NCBI GenBank assembly: GCA_003024785.1
Contig: PUQB01000087.1
Span: 252,714-316,713, forward strand
Direction: 5' to 3'
Length of the DNA stretch: 64,000 bases
From: Selaginella tamariscina
Taxonomy: Eukaryota > Streptophyta > Lycopodiopsida > Selaginellales > Selaginellaceae
Below are positions 24,949-36,568 of the stretch, piece after piece; the stretch's first letter is position 1; the number at the start of each line of letters is the position of its first letter. A program made the position numbers and the translations under genes. Under the pieces are notes generated by a model, which was not told where the DNA came from, did not search any database, and worked only from the letters and a program-made list of their open reading frames with translations.

Positions 24949-26400
24949 TCTGTCTTTCTACTTGACTTGAATCTGGCTAAATGAACTGATTGGCTTACGA
25001 TTTCAAAAATAATTAGGTCTATGTTGATCTGTTATGATGGTTAACCAGACAGCAGTTTGTTATATATATATATATTTTTAATAATGCATATAAAATTAAT
25101 ATCTTTGCAAGTGGTACCAAAACAGTGCCTAAAATTCAACTTATGGCTTTATTCAAAGTACATCTGAATCATATGCAATCTATATATGTTTGTGTATAAT
25201 ATTAATATATAAATATATACACACAAGACACAATCTAAATAAACTATGTATCTGAATATATATCTGGATGTGCAGAAGCTTCTGCAACACAGACGTGTGC
25301 GTATTAAAGAATATATACTTTTATATATTATTGATATATTTCATCCATGTGTATATAGGAGTAAACATAGCTCTAAAACACGCAGTAAACACGGTTGAGA
25401 GCTGTGTTAATACGGACCCTGTGTATTGACTTGGTCAATGCTTTAAAACACAGGCAAACACCGTGTTACTACAGATTGGTTTAACCATGTTCTATTGAGA
25501 AAATAATTTTTCATAATGAAATATTTAAATTTTGAAAAGATGTATAATTGTAGAGACAAGTGATGAATAAAATACTTTAGAGAATATTCATATTTTTATC
25601 CATGTTTATCCGTGTTTATTTTTGTATGCATGAAATCCTACATCTACTGTAGTTAAATATAACTAAATATTAATAGTATATATGTGCATTATATTATATT
25701 ATTAAGTTTCTACTGCTTTATAAAACAAGAGTCTTTATAATATACAGTAAAACCTATTTAAATTAATGTTATATTAATTATATTAATAACACAAATGGCT
25801 ATCTTATATAAAATAAGTTCTTTTCTTCTTCATAATGGTCTAACTCCTTGGTTCGAAGGGGAGGATCATAACATATTTCAATATCCGTTACTCATTTTTT
25901 GTATTAATGTTTTTTTTGTCATAACAAGCAATTTCTTAGTTATATCTTTTATTCAGTATATTTATGAAATGTATTATATATGTGTGTGTGTGTGTGTGTG
26001 GTGTGTGTGTGTGTGTAAACGTTAAAGTAATTTTCAAGTCAAAAGCACATCTTCAAATTGAATTTGATTAATAATCGAAACACTAAGACATCTTACATAT
26101 CCACACACAATCAACGTCATGTTATACACCAGCTAGTGTGTGTATATATATGTATGTGTCTATATATATATATATATAACAAAATACGTAGTTCATACAA
26201 TTCATGTTGTCAGGGAGTGTGTATGTAGTTGCCATAAATAAGACTTTATATCTGATTAATAATATCCGCACAAAATGACCTATCCGTACGCTAATGCCGT
26301 ACCATCTTGCATGGTGTGCGACCAAGATGCAGGGTTTAAAAGGCACACAGGCTCTCTATACAGCAAAGCAGGGCTCTCTCTAGATAATCACCCACCAACA
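24949..26400. other. Spacer between terpene synthase and desaturase
   Basis: AT-rich, no gene. It carries (TA)n near 25062, (GT)n at about 25980-26017 and (TA)n at 26160-26178. The last 100 bases are probably the 5' UTR of the desaturase. Confidence 0.6.
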
Positions 26401-26401
26401 G

Positions 26402-26408
26402 GTATGGG

Positions 26409-26452
<44 letters not shown>

Positions 26453-26515
26453 CAATTAGATGATGGGCAATGCATTTTATGTTTGCTTTTCTATATATAT
26501 TCTTTATTTTTTCAG
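26402..26515 (+). other. Putative 5'-UTR intron with (TC)n
   Basis: Donor CAG/gtatgg at 26402 and acceptor TTTTTTCAG ending at 26515 enclose a (TC)n run (26411-26449). The ATG of the desaturase follows five bases later. Confidence 0.6.
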
Positions 26516-26519
26516 AGGT

Positions 26520-27332
26520 ATGGCTATGGCTACAAGCTTTATGGATTCACATGCTGTGGTACCGCACTCTTTGTTTGGAGCAAGTTTAAGAACCAAGGTT
26601 GGCTGTGCTCGATACAACACTGTGCTCCAGGCTGCTGCCATCTCAACCCAGTAAGTTGTATATACATATACATGCATATACACACATATGTGACATGTGC
26701 ATGTGTACATATAGAGAGCTTGTTCCCAGGCAACAAACAAGTGAGTCAAAGGCACCAATTCTACATTCATTGCCCCCAGAGAAGATTGAGATGTTCAAGT
26801 CTTTAGACAAGTGGGCAGAAGATAACATCCTCACATTTCTCAAGCCCGTACAGAAATGTTGGCAACCACAGGCAAATATATTCTGCGTGAGTGCGTGTGT
26901 GTGTGTGCAGTATATAACTTATATTTTACAGGACCACCTTCCAGAGCCATCTTCAGAGCAATTTATGGACGAAGTAAAGGAGCTGAGAGCTCGAGCAGCT
27001 TGCTTACCTGATGATTACTTGGTGGTTCTTGTTGGAGATATGGTATGTTTTATTTTTTACACATATACATACATGTACAAACGCTGCATGTGTATGAGCA
27101 GATTACAGAGGAGGCGTTGCCAACATACTTGACAATGCTTAACACTCTGGACGGGACCAAAGACGAGACAGGTGCAAGTCCGACTTCATGGGCTCGTTGG
27201 GGCCGTCAATGGACTGCTGAAGAGAACAGGCATGGCGATCTCTTGAACAAGTATCTCTACTTAACTGGACGTGTGGATATGAGAAAGATCGAACTCACTA
27301 TCCAGTACTTGATTGGCTCTGGCATGGTACTC

Positions 27333-27363
<31 letters not shown>

Positions 27364-27605
27364 CTGAACTGTGTATATTAGGATCCACAAACGGAGAACA
27401 ATCCTTACTTGGGATTCATCTACACATCCTTCCAGGAGCGTGCAACTTTTATTTCACATGGAAACACTGCTCGACAAGCAAAAGAATATGGTGATACAAA
27501 GCTTGCCACGATTTGCGGTCTCATAGCCTCTGATGAGAAGCGTCATGAGGGTGCTTACACAAGAATTGTGGAGAAGCTCTTTGAGTTGGTTAGCATATAT
27601 TTACG

Positions 27606-27654
<49 letters not shown>

Positions 27655-28091
27655 ACCATTGTTTATGGCAGGATCCTGAAGGTGCATTGTTGGGATTTGA
27701 AGACATGATGAGGAAGAAGATATCAATGCCTGCACATCTCATGTATGATGGTGAGAATCCTAACTTGTTTGAGCACTACACTGTACTGGCACAGAAGTTG
27801 GGAGTGTATACTGCAACGGATTACACAGATATCATGGAGCATTTTGTTAAGAGGTGGAGGATTGCAGAAATGAAAGGACTTTCCCCAAGAGGTAACCCGC
27901 GCGCGCGCGTGTGTGTGTGCTATACATATATACACGATTGTGTGTATGTAGGTGCGAAGGCACAGGAGTATGTGTGCAAGTTGGGGGCGAGGTTTAGGAA
28001 GTTAGAGGAGAGAGCTCATGCCAAAGCTCACAAGAATGTTCCACAAAGAGGACCTTTTAGCTGGATCTTCAACCGTGAGGTTGCCTTCTAA
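26520..28091 (+). CDS. SAD: Stearoyl-ACP (delta-9) desaturase, plastid, seven exons
   Basis: Introduces the first double bond into stearoyl-ACP in the plastid stroma, using ferredoxin and a di-iron centre. Exons join in frame: 26520-26650, 26730-26871, 26932-27042, 27102-27326, 27382-27588, 27672-27891, 27952-28091, giving 391 residues, close to the usual ~395. The first ~45 residues are Ser/Ala/Thr-rich like a chloroplast transit peptide. The two di-iron ligand motifs are EENRH (168-172) and DEKRH (254-258). [29 protein letters not shown] and the C-terminal FSWIFNREV are family hallmarks. Intron 2 begins with GC (AG/GCAAAT) instead of GT. Introns are 55-83 bp and several are mostly (GT)n, (GA)n or (CA)n. 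No frame break was found. Confidence 0.96.
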
Positions 28092-29707
28092 GTTTGCTGT
28101 TTATCTGAAGTTTATGTTGAAATAATACATGGGATTTTTTTTAATTATAAATCTGAGCCGTTCGATCAACTGTGTGAAGGGAATGTAACTATGTTGCCGT
28201 CTCAGTATAATACAAAGACCTAAGTATTAAGAAGTTTGAATTTGAATAATAAGCTTGGCGCCATTTTCATTTGACCTTTATTTTAGGGCTCGTACCGAGT
28301 TTGACTTTGTTCTTCTTGTGTTACTTAATGTATGTATATACTTATATAATTTATATTTCTATCGTTGTTACAATTGATATTTCTATTGTATTATATTATG
28401 CAATTTATATTTCTATAGAGTTTATAAATTAAATTAACTTGTCGAGTCATGTTTAAATTATAACTTAAAGGAATATACTTTTGCGACACGGCTTGTCTTC
28501 TCATGCACATACACACACGTCTAAATGTGCTTACCCCAGAGGAATGCGCCTGTTAGCCTTGAACACACACACACACACACACATTATATGCATGATTGGG
28601 GTACATTAGTATTTAATATATTTATTTACATCTGGAATTTCATAAATAATAGACCGTTTTCAACTTTGAAAGCTTTCTATGAAGTCTGGTAAACTACGTG
28701 ACTGACAGCATATGCCCTGAATCGGGCATATACGTTCATACATACGCTTGTGTGAGTGTGTGCTTATATGCATACATATTCGTACATGTGTATGTGGTAT
28801 GCGTATGTATTATATGTATATATAGATGTAACAAAATCCATGCCTCTCTTCATACACACACACGTCTGTATACACATAAAAACACGTAGTTGAATATATA
28901 TATATTGTACATGTCCAGCATCACACCAACAATGGGGGGAATATTCCTTGTCCCTGTTTGGCAAGATTAATGGGATTACCATAGCAATTATGATATTTAC
29001 TGCTATTGCTCCTGCTTGAGGTTATTAAATGTATATGATTATTTATATCAATATTGATTAAAAGATAGTTTTCTTAAGCTTCCATTATTTTATATTAATT
29101 TATATTATATATACATATAAGGTATCTGGGGCGTTATACCTGCTCTTAACATGCACATATTGTCATACAGACATAAGTAAAACACACACACACACAACAC
29201 CATGAATGGCATTATATATTGATTTAAAAATGAAAACTATAATAATGAAATATTATTTGATATATCATTTTCAATGCAGTCACTATATTTATTTAATAAT
29301 AAGTGCATGTGAACATGGTTTATTTAATGCTGTAAATTAAGAAACAAATTTTAACTCTAACTAATTACAGTTGTACATAATTAAGAAAATAAGAAACAAA
29401 ATACAGTTATTAAAACTGATTAAAAAAAGATATGAACAGGTAAATGATATTTATTGAGCTTTAAATAATAAAATATATATATATATATATAAACCAGCAA
29501 CCAGATAACTCCATGTGAATGTGGGTATTATTAAAAGGCCTTATAAATATATAAAAATAAATTATTTGGTTTCTTTCCCAATTATTATCTGTTTTTCAAT
29601 AGGGCATTGCTCGAGCATCCGATCTGTGGAGTTCTCCACTTGGGTGTGGAGATTTCTTTATTTCCAGCACTTGGGTGTTAATTTTAAGCATTTGGGTGCT
29701 TAAAAAA
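28092..29707. other. AT-rich spacer
   Basis: 3' region of the desaturase followed by AT-rich DNA with (CA)n at 28563-28582 and 29183-29196 and (TA)n at 29472-29490. No gene seen. Confidence 0.6.
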
Positions 29708-30108
29708 ATGGATTATTATCAGCAAAATGTGGAATTTTTCCAGCAGAATCAAGTGGTTTATCAACAGGGTTTAAGTGGGGATCCCACCAAGTATTACGAG
29801 CTTGAACAGGCTGTTCACCAATTACGGCCATTAGTGATTCAGGTTTTGTTTAAGTTTTACTGTTTAGGGTTCTAATGTGGGGTCTTTTTGTTTTCTCTTT
29901 CAAAGGTTTTAAGGTCGCCATTAAACTCTAACACCACGGCTGCGGTTGATCTTCGTAGAGGTACATATATGCCGTTTTGTCTTCTTTCAGTTATATATTA
30001 ACATTAATATCATATGTAAACTCTTTGTGTGTGTGTGTGTTGTGTGGTGTGTGTGAGAGAGAGAGAGAGAAGAGAAGAGAGAGAGATTAATGTCATATGT
30101 AAACTGTT

Positions 30109-30143
<35 letters not shown>

Positions 30144-30195
30144 TTAATGTCACATGTAAACTGTTTGTGTGTGTGTGTGTGTGTGTGTGAGAGAG

Positions 30196-30227
<32 letters not shown>

Positions 30228-30260
30228 ATTAATGTCATATGTAAACTGTTTTGTTGTGTG

Positions 30261-30295
<35 letters not shown>

Positions 30296-30491
30296 CATTA
30301 ATGTCATATGTAAACAAACTCTTTGTGTGTGTGAGAGAGAGAGAGACAGACAGACAGACACACAGACAGAAAGAGAGAGACAGACAGACAGACAGAGTAA
30401 AGTCATATGTAACTCTTTCTGTGTGTGTGTATGTGTGAGATAGAGAGAGAGAGAGGGATTAATGTCCGTTTGTGCACGCGCATGTGTGTGC

Positions 30492-30525
<34 letters not shown>

Positions 30526-31200
30526 TGTGTGTGTGTGTGTGTGTGTATGTCTATTTGTACACGCACTAGTTTTGCATTGACTAGTTTTTGGGTAGTTAGG
30601 TAGAACAGGCACGGACTTGATGAATTGCGAGGTGGTTAACTCATGCATTCATTGCTTAGGGTGCGTGTTTAGAGGTACATGCCCTTTTGTCTTTTTTTTT
30701 TATATATGAGTAACGTGATATTGCGTGTGTGTGTGTGTGTGTGCGTGAGAGAGAGAGAGAGGCATATATTATCATTTTATGTATCTCAAAGAACTATATA
30801 TATACCAATATAACAAATACGACTACGTTTTGTCACTACATAGTGTATGTCAAACTTTATAATTGCTGTTAAAATTGTTTGTTTAAGTAGATAAAACTCA
30901 TATAATTATATACGAGATATTACAGGAATCAGGAAGGTACGAGAAATAGTGAAGCAACTGCGTACGGAATCCGTACTTTTAGCAAAGCAAAAGGGAGTGC
31001 AAAACGTGAGGGTATCACCTCCGGTTGTCTACACAAATAACACAGTAGTGCATAACTCGGTGCATAACTCAGAACCAGCACCCAAGAGACAGAAGCTGTA
31101 CACGAATATGGATATGGGTATGAATACGAGTATGGTGTATACGACTACGTGTCACCACGAGAGTTCTTCTTCTCATCTTGGTAAGGTCCCTGTTGCTTGA
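29708..31200 (+). CDS. Hypothetical protein, three exons, ~154 aa
   Basis: Exons 29708-29842, 29906-29960 and 30926-31200 join in frame (phase 0, then phase 1) with good acceptors (CTTTCAAAG, GATATTACAG). The product starts MDYYQQNVEFFQQNQ. It then has a probable helical segment (YYELEQAVHQLRPLVIQV, then RKVREIVKQLRTE) and ends in a Val/Asn/Ser-rich tail with a basic PAPKRQK patch that could be a nuclear signal. I do not recognise the family. Gln-rich start plus a predicted coiled coil suggests a small nuclear or adaptor protein, but that is a guess. Intron 2 (~965 bp) is the longest in the window's annotated genes and is filled with compound microsatellites. The gene is convergent with the PPR gene on the minus strand. 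Confidence 0.6.
30000..30560. repeat. Compound (GT)n(GA)n array with a unique 24-bp linker
   Basis: The segment attaatgtcatatgtaaact recurs about seven times (30001, 30086, 30141, 30228, 30298, 30394, 30457, the last two degraded). Each time it is followed by (GT)n then (GA)n of variable length. It lies within intron 2 of the hypothetical gene. Confidence 0.9.
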
Positions 31201-31280
31201 ATAAGAGCATATTTTCCAATCTGTTAAGTGTTCATTTCTATTATCATATTAACACACACGCACACAGGTGTCTAATAGTA

Positions 31281-31283
31281 CTA

Positions 31284-31332
<49 letters not shown>

Positions 31333-31334
31333 AC
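31281..31334. repeat. (CT)n(CA)n between convergent genes
   Basis: A (CT)n run followed directly by (CA)n lies between the stop codons of the hypothetical gene (31200, plus) and the PPR gene (31350, minus), so both 3' UTRs probably cross it. Confidence 0.85.
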
Positions 31335-31349
31335 GAAGATGTATTTCTC

Positions 31350-33851
31350 TTAAGTCATGGTAGATAGTAGCAAGTAGGGAGCAGCACTGTGGGGCTCCAT
31401 ATGAAAGAGATGCTGAGCAGCACGAGCTCCGAGGCGTGCATCTCCCTGCAGCTTGCACGCTGCAAGTAAGGAGCCCCAAGCAGACACGTCCGGTAACAAA
31501 GGCATGTCCGTAATCATCTCCTGAGCTCTCCTAAGCTCCCCGGCTCTCCCTAAAACATCCACCATACAACAGTAATGCTCCCTCGCTGCTTCCAACTCAT
31601 AGTCCCCTATCATATTAATAAAGTATTTCAAACTCTCTTCCAGCTTCCCCATATGACTACACGCTGTAAGAATGCTCAAGAATCCCACTTGGTCTGGCTT
31701 CTCCCCCTATAGACATGTGAGCATATACTAAGAATGTTCTAATATATACTTACCTCAAGGCACATCCAGCACAGAGTCTCAAATGCTTCATCTATGTGCC
31801 AGTTCGACGCATATGCAGCTATCATAGCATTCCAAGACAAGAGGTTTCTCCAAGGCATCTGGTTGAAAAACTCTCTTGCCTTATCAAGGCATCCGTTTTG
31901 TGCATAACCTGCAAGCTATACACATATGTGTATGTAAATGTATGCAACACACACACGCACGCACACGTACCATTCCATTCCATGATACGATGTTATGCTT
32001 GGGCATTTTCACAAACACCTGGATAGCTTCGTTGAGATGTTTGTGCTGGGAATATGCAGCAATGAGAGCGTTCCACGATATCACATTGCGTTCCGGGATT
32101 GTGTTGAAGGTTTCCTTTGCTGTTTGCATATCTCCGTCTTCAGCATTTACCTGGATTACTGTGTTCCATGACACCAAATCCCTCCTGTTTACATTCAATA
32201 AGCACGTGAGTGTGTGTGTGTGTGTTACCTGGGCATTTTGTCGAATGCTGTCTTTGCATCTACCGACTGCTGGTTCTCGACAAGCCCAGTGACGAGTGCA
32301 GACCAGGTGACAACGTTTCTCTCAGGCATACCGTCAAAGAGCTTCTTGGCATCCTGGATATGTCCACCTTGGGCATATGCACCAATCATGGCAGTCCAGG
32401 AGACAACGTTTTGCTCGGGCATGGACAAGAACATGTGTGTAGCTTCCTCAACAGAGGAGTGTGCACCAAGCATTGCAGTGCAGCAGACCACGTTGTGTTT
32501 GGGCATCCTGTCGAAGCAAAGCTTGGCCTCTTCAACTCGCCCGTTTGCCACGTATCCTGCTACCATGGTGTTCCAGGGCACCTCTCCTTTGTGTGGCATG
32601 CTCTCGAACACATTCCTGCATAGGTGTATACGCTCGTTATCTGCATAAGCTTGCATCAAGACGTTCCATGATATAGAGTCCCGTTCCGGCATCTTATCGA
32701 ACAACTCCTCCATGTCCGATATGTGTCCGACTCGTGTATACGCCACAAGGAGTGCCGTCCATGTCACCACGTTCCTGTCAGGCATCTGATCGAAAAGAGA
32801 CTTAGCTTCTTCCATGTATCCATTCTGGGCATACGCCGAAAGCATCGAGGTCCCCAAAATGACATCCGGTTCCCTGAACTTGTCGAAAACACGCCTTGCT
32901 TCGTTGATATGCCCGGTTTGTGCATATGCAGATATCATGCTGGTCGATGCCACTGAAGACTGCTCAGGCATGCTCTTGAACACCTTCCTGGCTTCGTTCA
33001 TGTCCTCGTTCCGGACGTGTATATGTAACATTGCAGTCCATGCAGCTAAGGTTCGTGCTGGGAGCAATTCGAAGACGGATTTAGCGTTATCTGTGCAACC
33101 ACTTTGCCCGTAAGCCTGTACAAGTCCGATCCAGAGTCCGAGATCTCGCACAGGTGTGGTTTCAAACATGCTCTCTGCGGATCGGAAATGCCCATTCTGG
33201 GCATAAGCTTGAAACATGCAGTTCCACGCGACAATGTCTCGCTCTGGGAACAAATGAAAGAGCTTCTCGCTGCTTGTGAGGTCTCCTTTGAGCGTGTAAG
33301 CTTGCAAAACGCAGTTCCATGATATCACATTCCTGTAGAGCATCCCATTGAACGTCGTCAATGCTTCCTGCAGATGCCCATTCTGGGCATATGCGGAGAT
33401 CATCACGTTCCACGAGAGTAAGTTCCACTCCGGCATCTTGTCGAACACCCACCTAGCGTCCTGGAGTAATCCCTCGTGTGCGTACCCCGACACCAGTGCG
33501 GTCCAGGAAACAATGTCTCTCTGTGGATTTCTTTCAAAGGTCTCTCTAGCTCCACGCATATGCCCGTTGTGGGCATATGCGTGGATGAGGATGTTCCACG
33601 AGAAGAAGTTGGGGGATGCCATTGAATTGAATGCCTGCTGTGCTTTGTGAGTGTCTCCACATCTTCCATACATCTGCACCACGAGGTTGGCCAGATACGT
33701 GCTGTGGCGGTTGTGTGTCCGAGATGTGGGCATGTATTGTGATGCCTTGTGCGATGTCCTTTATAGCACCGGAAGACTGTAGAAGGTGTGCCAAATGAGA
33801 GATGTCATTGTGTGTGTGGGATCTCTGGAACAACGAGAGGCATGGTTTCAT
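31350..33851 (-). CDS. Pentatricopeptide repeat protein, long S-type array with E motif, four exons
   Basis: A sequence-specific organelle RNA-binding protein. Exons on the minus strand are 33851-32229, 32184-31971, 31915-31754 and 31706-31350; the three short introns keep frame. About 20 consecutive 31-residue motifs of the form xVSWNxMIxAYAQNGHxxEAxxxFDxMPxRN make up nearly the whole protein. A 35-residue-type motif and an E-like region (HYCCMVDVLGRAGELRRAQ, then LLAACKLQGDARLGARAAQ) follow. There is no DYW domain, so any deaminase would act in trans. A one-base frame break lies near 33700-33735: the N-terminal ITIHAHI and the following TYLANLVVQMYGRCG are in different frames. Intact otherwise; likely an RNA-editing or processing factor in plastid or mitochondrion. 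Confidence 0.9.
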
Positions 33852-34170
33852 TAAACATGTACGTTAAACTACGTGTCTTGTCTTTATAATTGTTTTAACG
33901 AATATTACATAAGTTTAAACATTCATATATAATAGTGATGGCAAATTCTTCAGCCAATGTCGTATATCACTTTATTTAACAATTTAAATATAAAAACTTA
34001 CAAATCAAATAGAAAAACTAGCAATCTACCCATTTATTATATACAATCAAATCCCTTTTTACTTACAAATCAACAAAAAGGGTAAATAACTTATTTAGTT
34101 GAACTTTTCTTTTCACCTTAATAGTTGTGAGATTCATAAATACATTGGTGTATATACATGGTATTACCCT
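33852..34170. other. Upstream region of the S-type PPR gene
   Basis: AT-rich, no ORF of note. It should contain the promoter of the minus-strand PPR gene, but no clear box was seen. Confidence 0.5.
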
Positions 34171-34171
34171 A

Positions 34172-36568
34172 TTAAGTAATATATTAATTATAATAATATA
34201 ACATATGGATTGTACAATAAAACTCAATTTGGTCCATACGTTCTTTTATATAAGCAACGGTTTAAACCCCAATTAATATATCTATTCTCATATCCTAACC
34301 ACTCATAATCCCTTAGGGCAAAGTTTTTTAGGAAATGTTTTGTTCATGCTTCAGAATTATGTTTTAAGTTTTATTTTTTCGTTTTTTTGTAGAATTAGAT
34401 ATGTTATAACTTTCTGCCAGATTTAGTTTCTAATATCAAATCTATTTAGGGTCACCGAGACGTTTTCATCTATGAATCCATGCGGAGTAGTTGTACTGGG
34501 AGGGAGTATGGCCCATAAAATAAAATGTTTTATAAAAACCCTAATCCCTGAACTAGTCCATATGTGGCCAATGGCCATGGCCCATGGCACATTATTGTCT
34601 CGTGTGTGGTATGATGGGGCACGGCATACCATTCCAGAAATGCGCTCCTAAGCTTTAGAACGTCGAACCCGGTGACCTTGGATCTATTCTTCTTTTTCGA
34701 TTTTCCTTTGCAATTCTCTACTTTCGCCATGCCACACCATCATCAATCGAGGAGTGGTTCATCCAAGGCTATATATGATGCGTCATTAGTATCATTCAGC
34801 AACGTTGTTCCTATGGTTGTGCCCTCTTCGGATCGAGCTTTTGATGTTGTGGGGTGATCATATTGGTGCTGCATTTATCCTTGATGTATTGTTGTCGCCA
34901 ACTTCTGTGGAACATGATTACATAATGTTTTTTATTCTTGATGTATCGTCTCCATTGATGTGGAGCTAAATCATGACATCGATTGGAAAACTATGAATGA
35001 TGTAGTTCAGTTTTTAAAGGATGTTCAAGAATCAAGCTTGTGAAAAGACAATGTGTATGAGCTCGAGTACATTCTAGATTGTGATGAGGAGTTTGAACTC
35101 AAGTTCTTTAAGGATAGTTATACAAACAAGTTGAAAATCTCGCAGAGTAGGTGTCACTTGGTAAATTTATCATTTGTTTCTCTTTCTTTGTTTTTTCCTT
35201 TTTCCCAACCTTTTCATATTTTTCGGCATGAGCCACCTTTTAGTGTTTCTTTCTCATCTACATTATTTTCTTGTCTTGTCACATTAATCATTTGTGATTC
35301 TTATAATTCTCATTCTTAGTCCACTATTGAGTTGGGTATTTATGTCCTTCTCATACTACTTTGGATGTTGAGGATGTACGTGAAATCAAAAATCTTACTT
35401 TTGTTTTGTTTGCAAAGTCTTTTATTGTTTCTGGTGTTGACCTTTTGGATCAATTGGGGCGGAGCCATTGGTTCACCAAGCTAGATCTTGCCTCTGGATA
35501 TTGACAACCATGTTCCAAGGGTTGAGTCACTTTTGCCAGAATTTTGGGCTGAGTGTATTTCCCCGATTATGGGTGCCATTGAGAGTCTTTGCCTTACTGT
35601 TGTTATTGAGGAGTTTTTTTATTCCCTTAAGAAAGTATGGACTTTTCCTATTGATCTGTCCATCTCAAGTGTTGAGCTATGTATTAAGAAGGTTGAGCAG
35701 TGTGAGTCTCTTGCTTATCTTGTGGTCGCCGAAGTATTTTTTAATAGGATGTTCCCTATTATTCAACCTTTCTGTTTGGACAAAGTCTCTTATAATAGAA
35801 AATTTTCTGTTATTCAAGATTTAATCATGTTTCCCTTATTTCCACCTTAATACTTACCAAAAATTTCTATTCCAATGCCACTTTTTCTTCTTTCACAATG
35901 TTTTTTCCTTAAATTTTCTTGTTTTCTCCTCTTTACTTCAACTCTTCAACCTTTTTTTTCTTCAGAGAAGGGGTAGAAGGTACGGACGAGAGTCTAACCC
36001 CAATGATGGAGCGAGAATGAGTGGATATGATAGTGGAGTGAGGATGAACAATATGGATTGTGAGGATGACCATAGCGAGTCCGAATGACACATCTAACCC
36101 CGACATAATGAGGTCAAACGGATGTAGTAATTGAGTGAGGTCGAACATATATGGCAAAGTGAGGACAAGTGCAGCGAGTTCGAATGAAGCCAGTGCTTCA
36201 AATTTTTTTTTTCCTTCAAGGAAGGAATAAGGAGGATGTGGAGGACGAATGAAGTGAGTTCGACCTCCCATATGTGGGTTGGACAAGGACAAAGATCATG
36301 AGTTCAAGTTAATATGTGTCTTAGATGTTGACCGAAAGGAAAATGTAAAGACATGTTTTGTTGATTGTCTGAGTTAACGGTAGTCTCGGAGGATGGCCAA
36401 TGGGCAAAACTAAAGGCAAAATGTATCGTTTGCTGCAATTAGTGTATTAATACACTAATTATAATAGTATAACATATAAACTGTTTAATTGGGATTGAAT
36501 TTGGTCCATCCATTGTTGTACCAGGGTCTAAACCCCAATTAATATACTTATTCTTGTATCCCAACCAT
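34172..36568 (+). mobile_element. Decayed Ty3/gypsy-like element with flanking direct repeats
   Basis: Two related segments flank the region: 34172-34310 and 36440-36568, both containing taatataacatat/agtataacatata, tttggtccat and taaaccccaattaatat. Inside, at about 35440-35500, the plus strand reads LLDQLGRSHWFTKLDLASGY, a gypsy reverse-transcriptase motif, followed at once by a stop. Nothing else of gag-pol can be followed. If the flanking repeats are LTR remnants the element has shrunk to about 2.4 kb by deletion. The RT motif is the firm part; the LTR reading is inference. Confidence 0.5.

Noticed and set aside
25840..25875. ggttcgaagggg as a possible tRNA T-loop (B box)
   Set aside because: No matching A box, acceptor stem or cloverleaf can be folded around it.
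30090..30443. 117-aa plus and 139-aa minus ORFs rich in CVCV/RERE or SLSL/HTHT
   Set aside because: Pure translation of (GT)n(GA)n; they lie in an intron.
32210..33650. Several plus-strand ORFs over 90 aa opposite the PPR gene
   Set aside because: They are antisense shadows of the 31-codon repeats, as shown by repeated phrases such as PFWAYA and MPVRH.
35468..35850. 118-aa and 120-aa plus-strand ORFs
   Set aside because: They overlap in two frames directly after a gypsy RT motif; composition is repeat-derived and no domain is visible.
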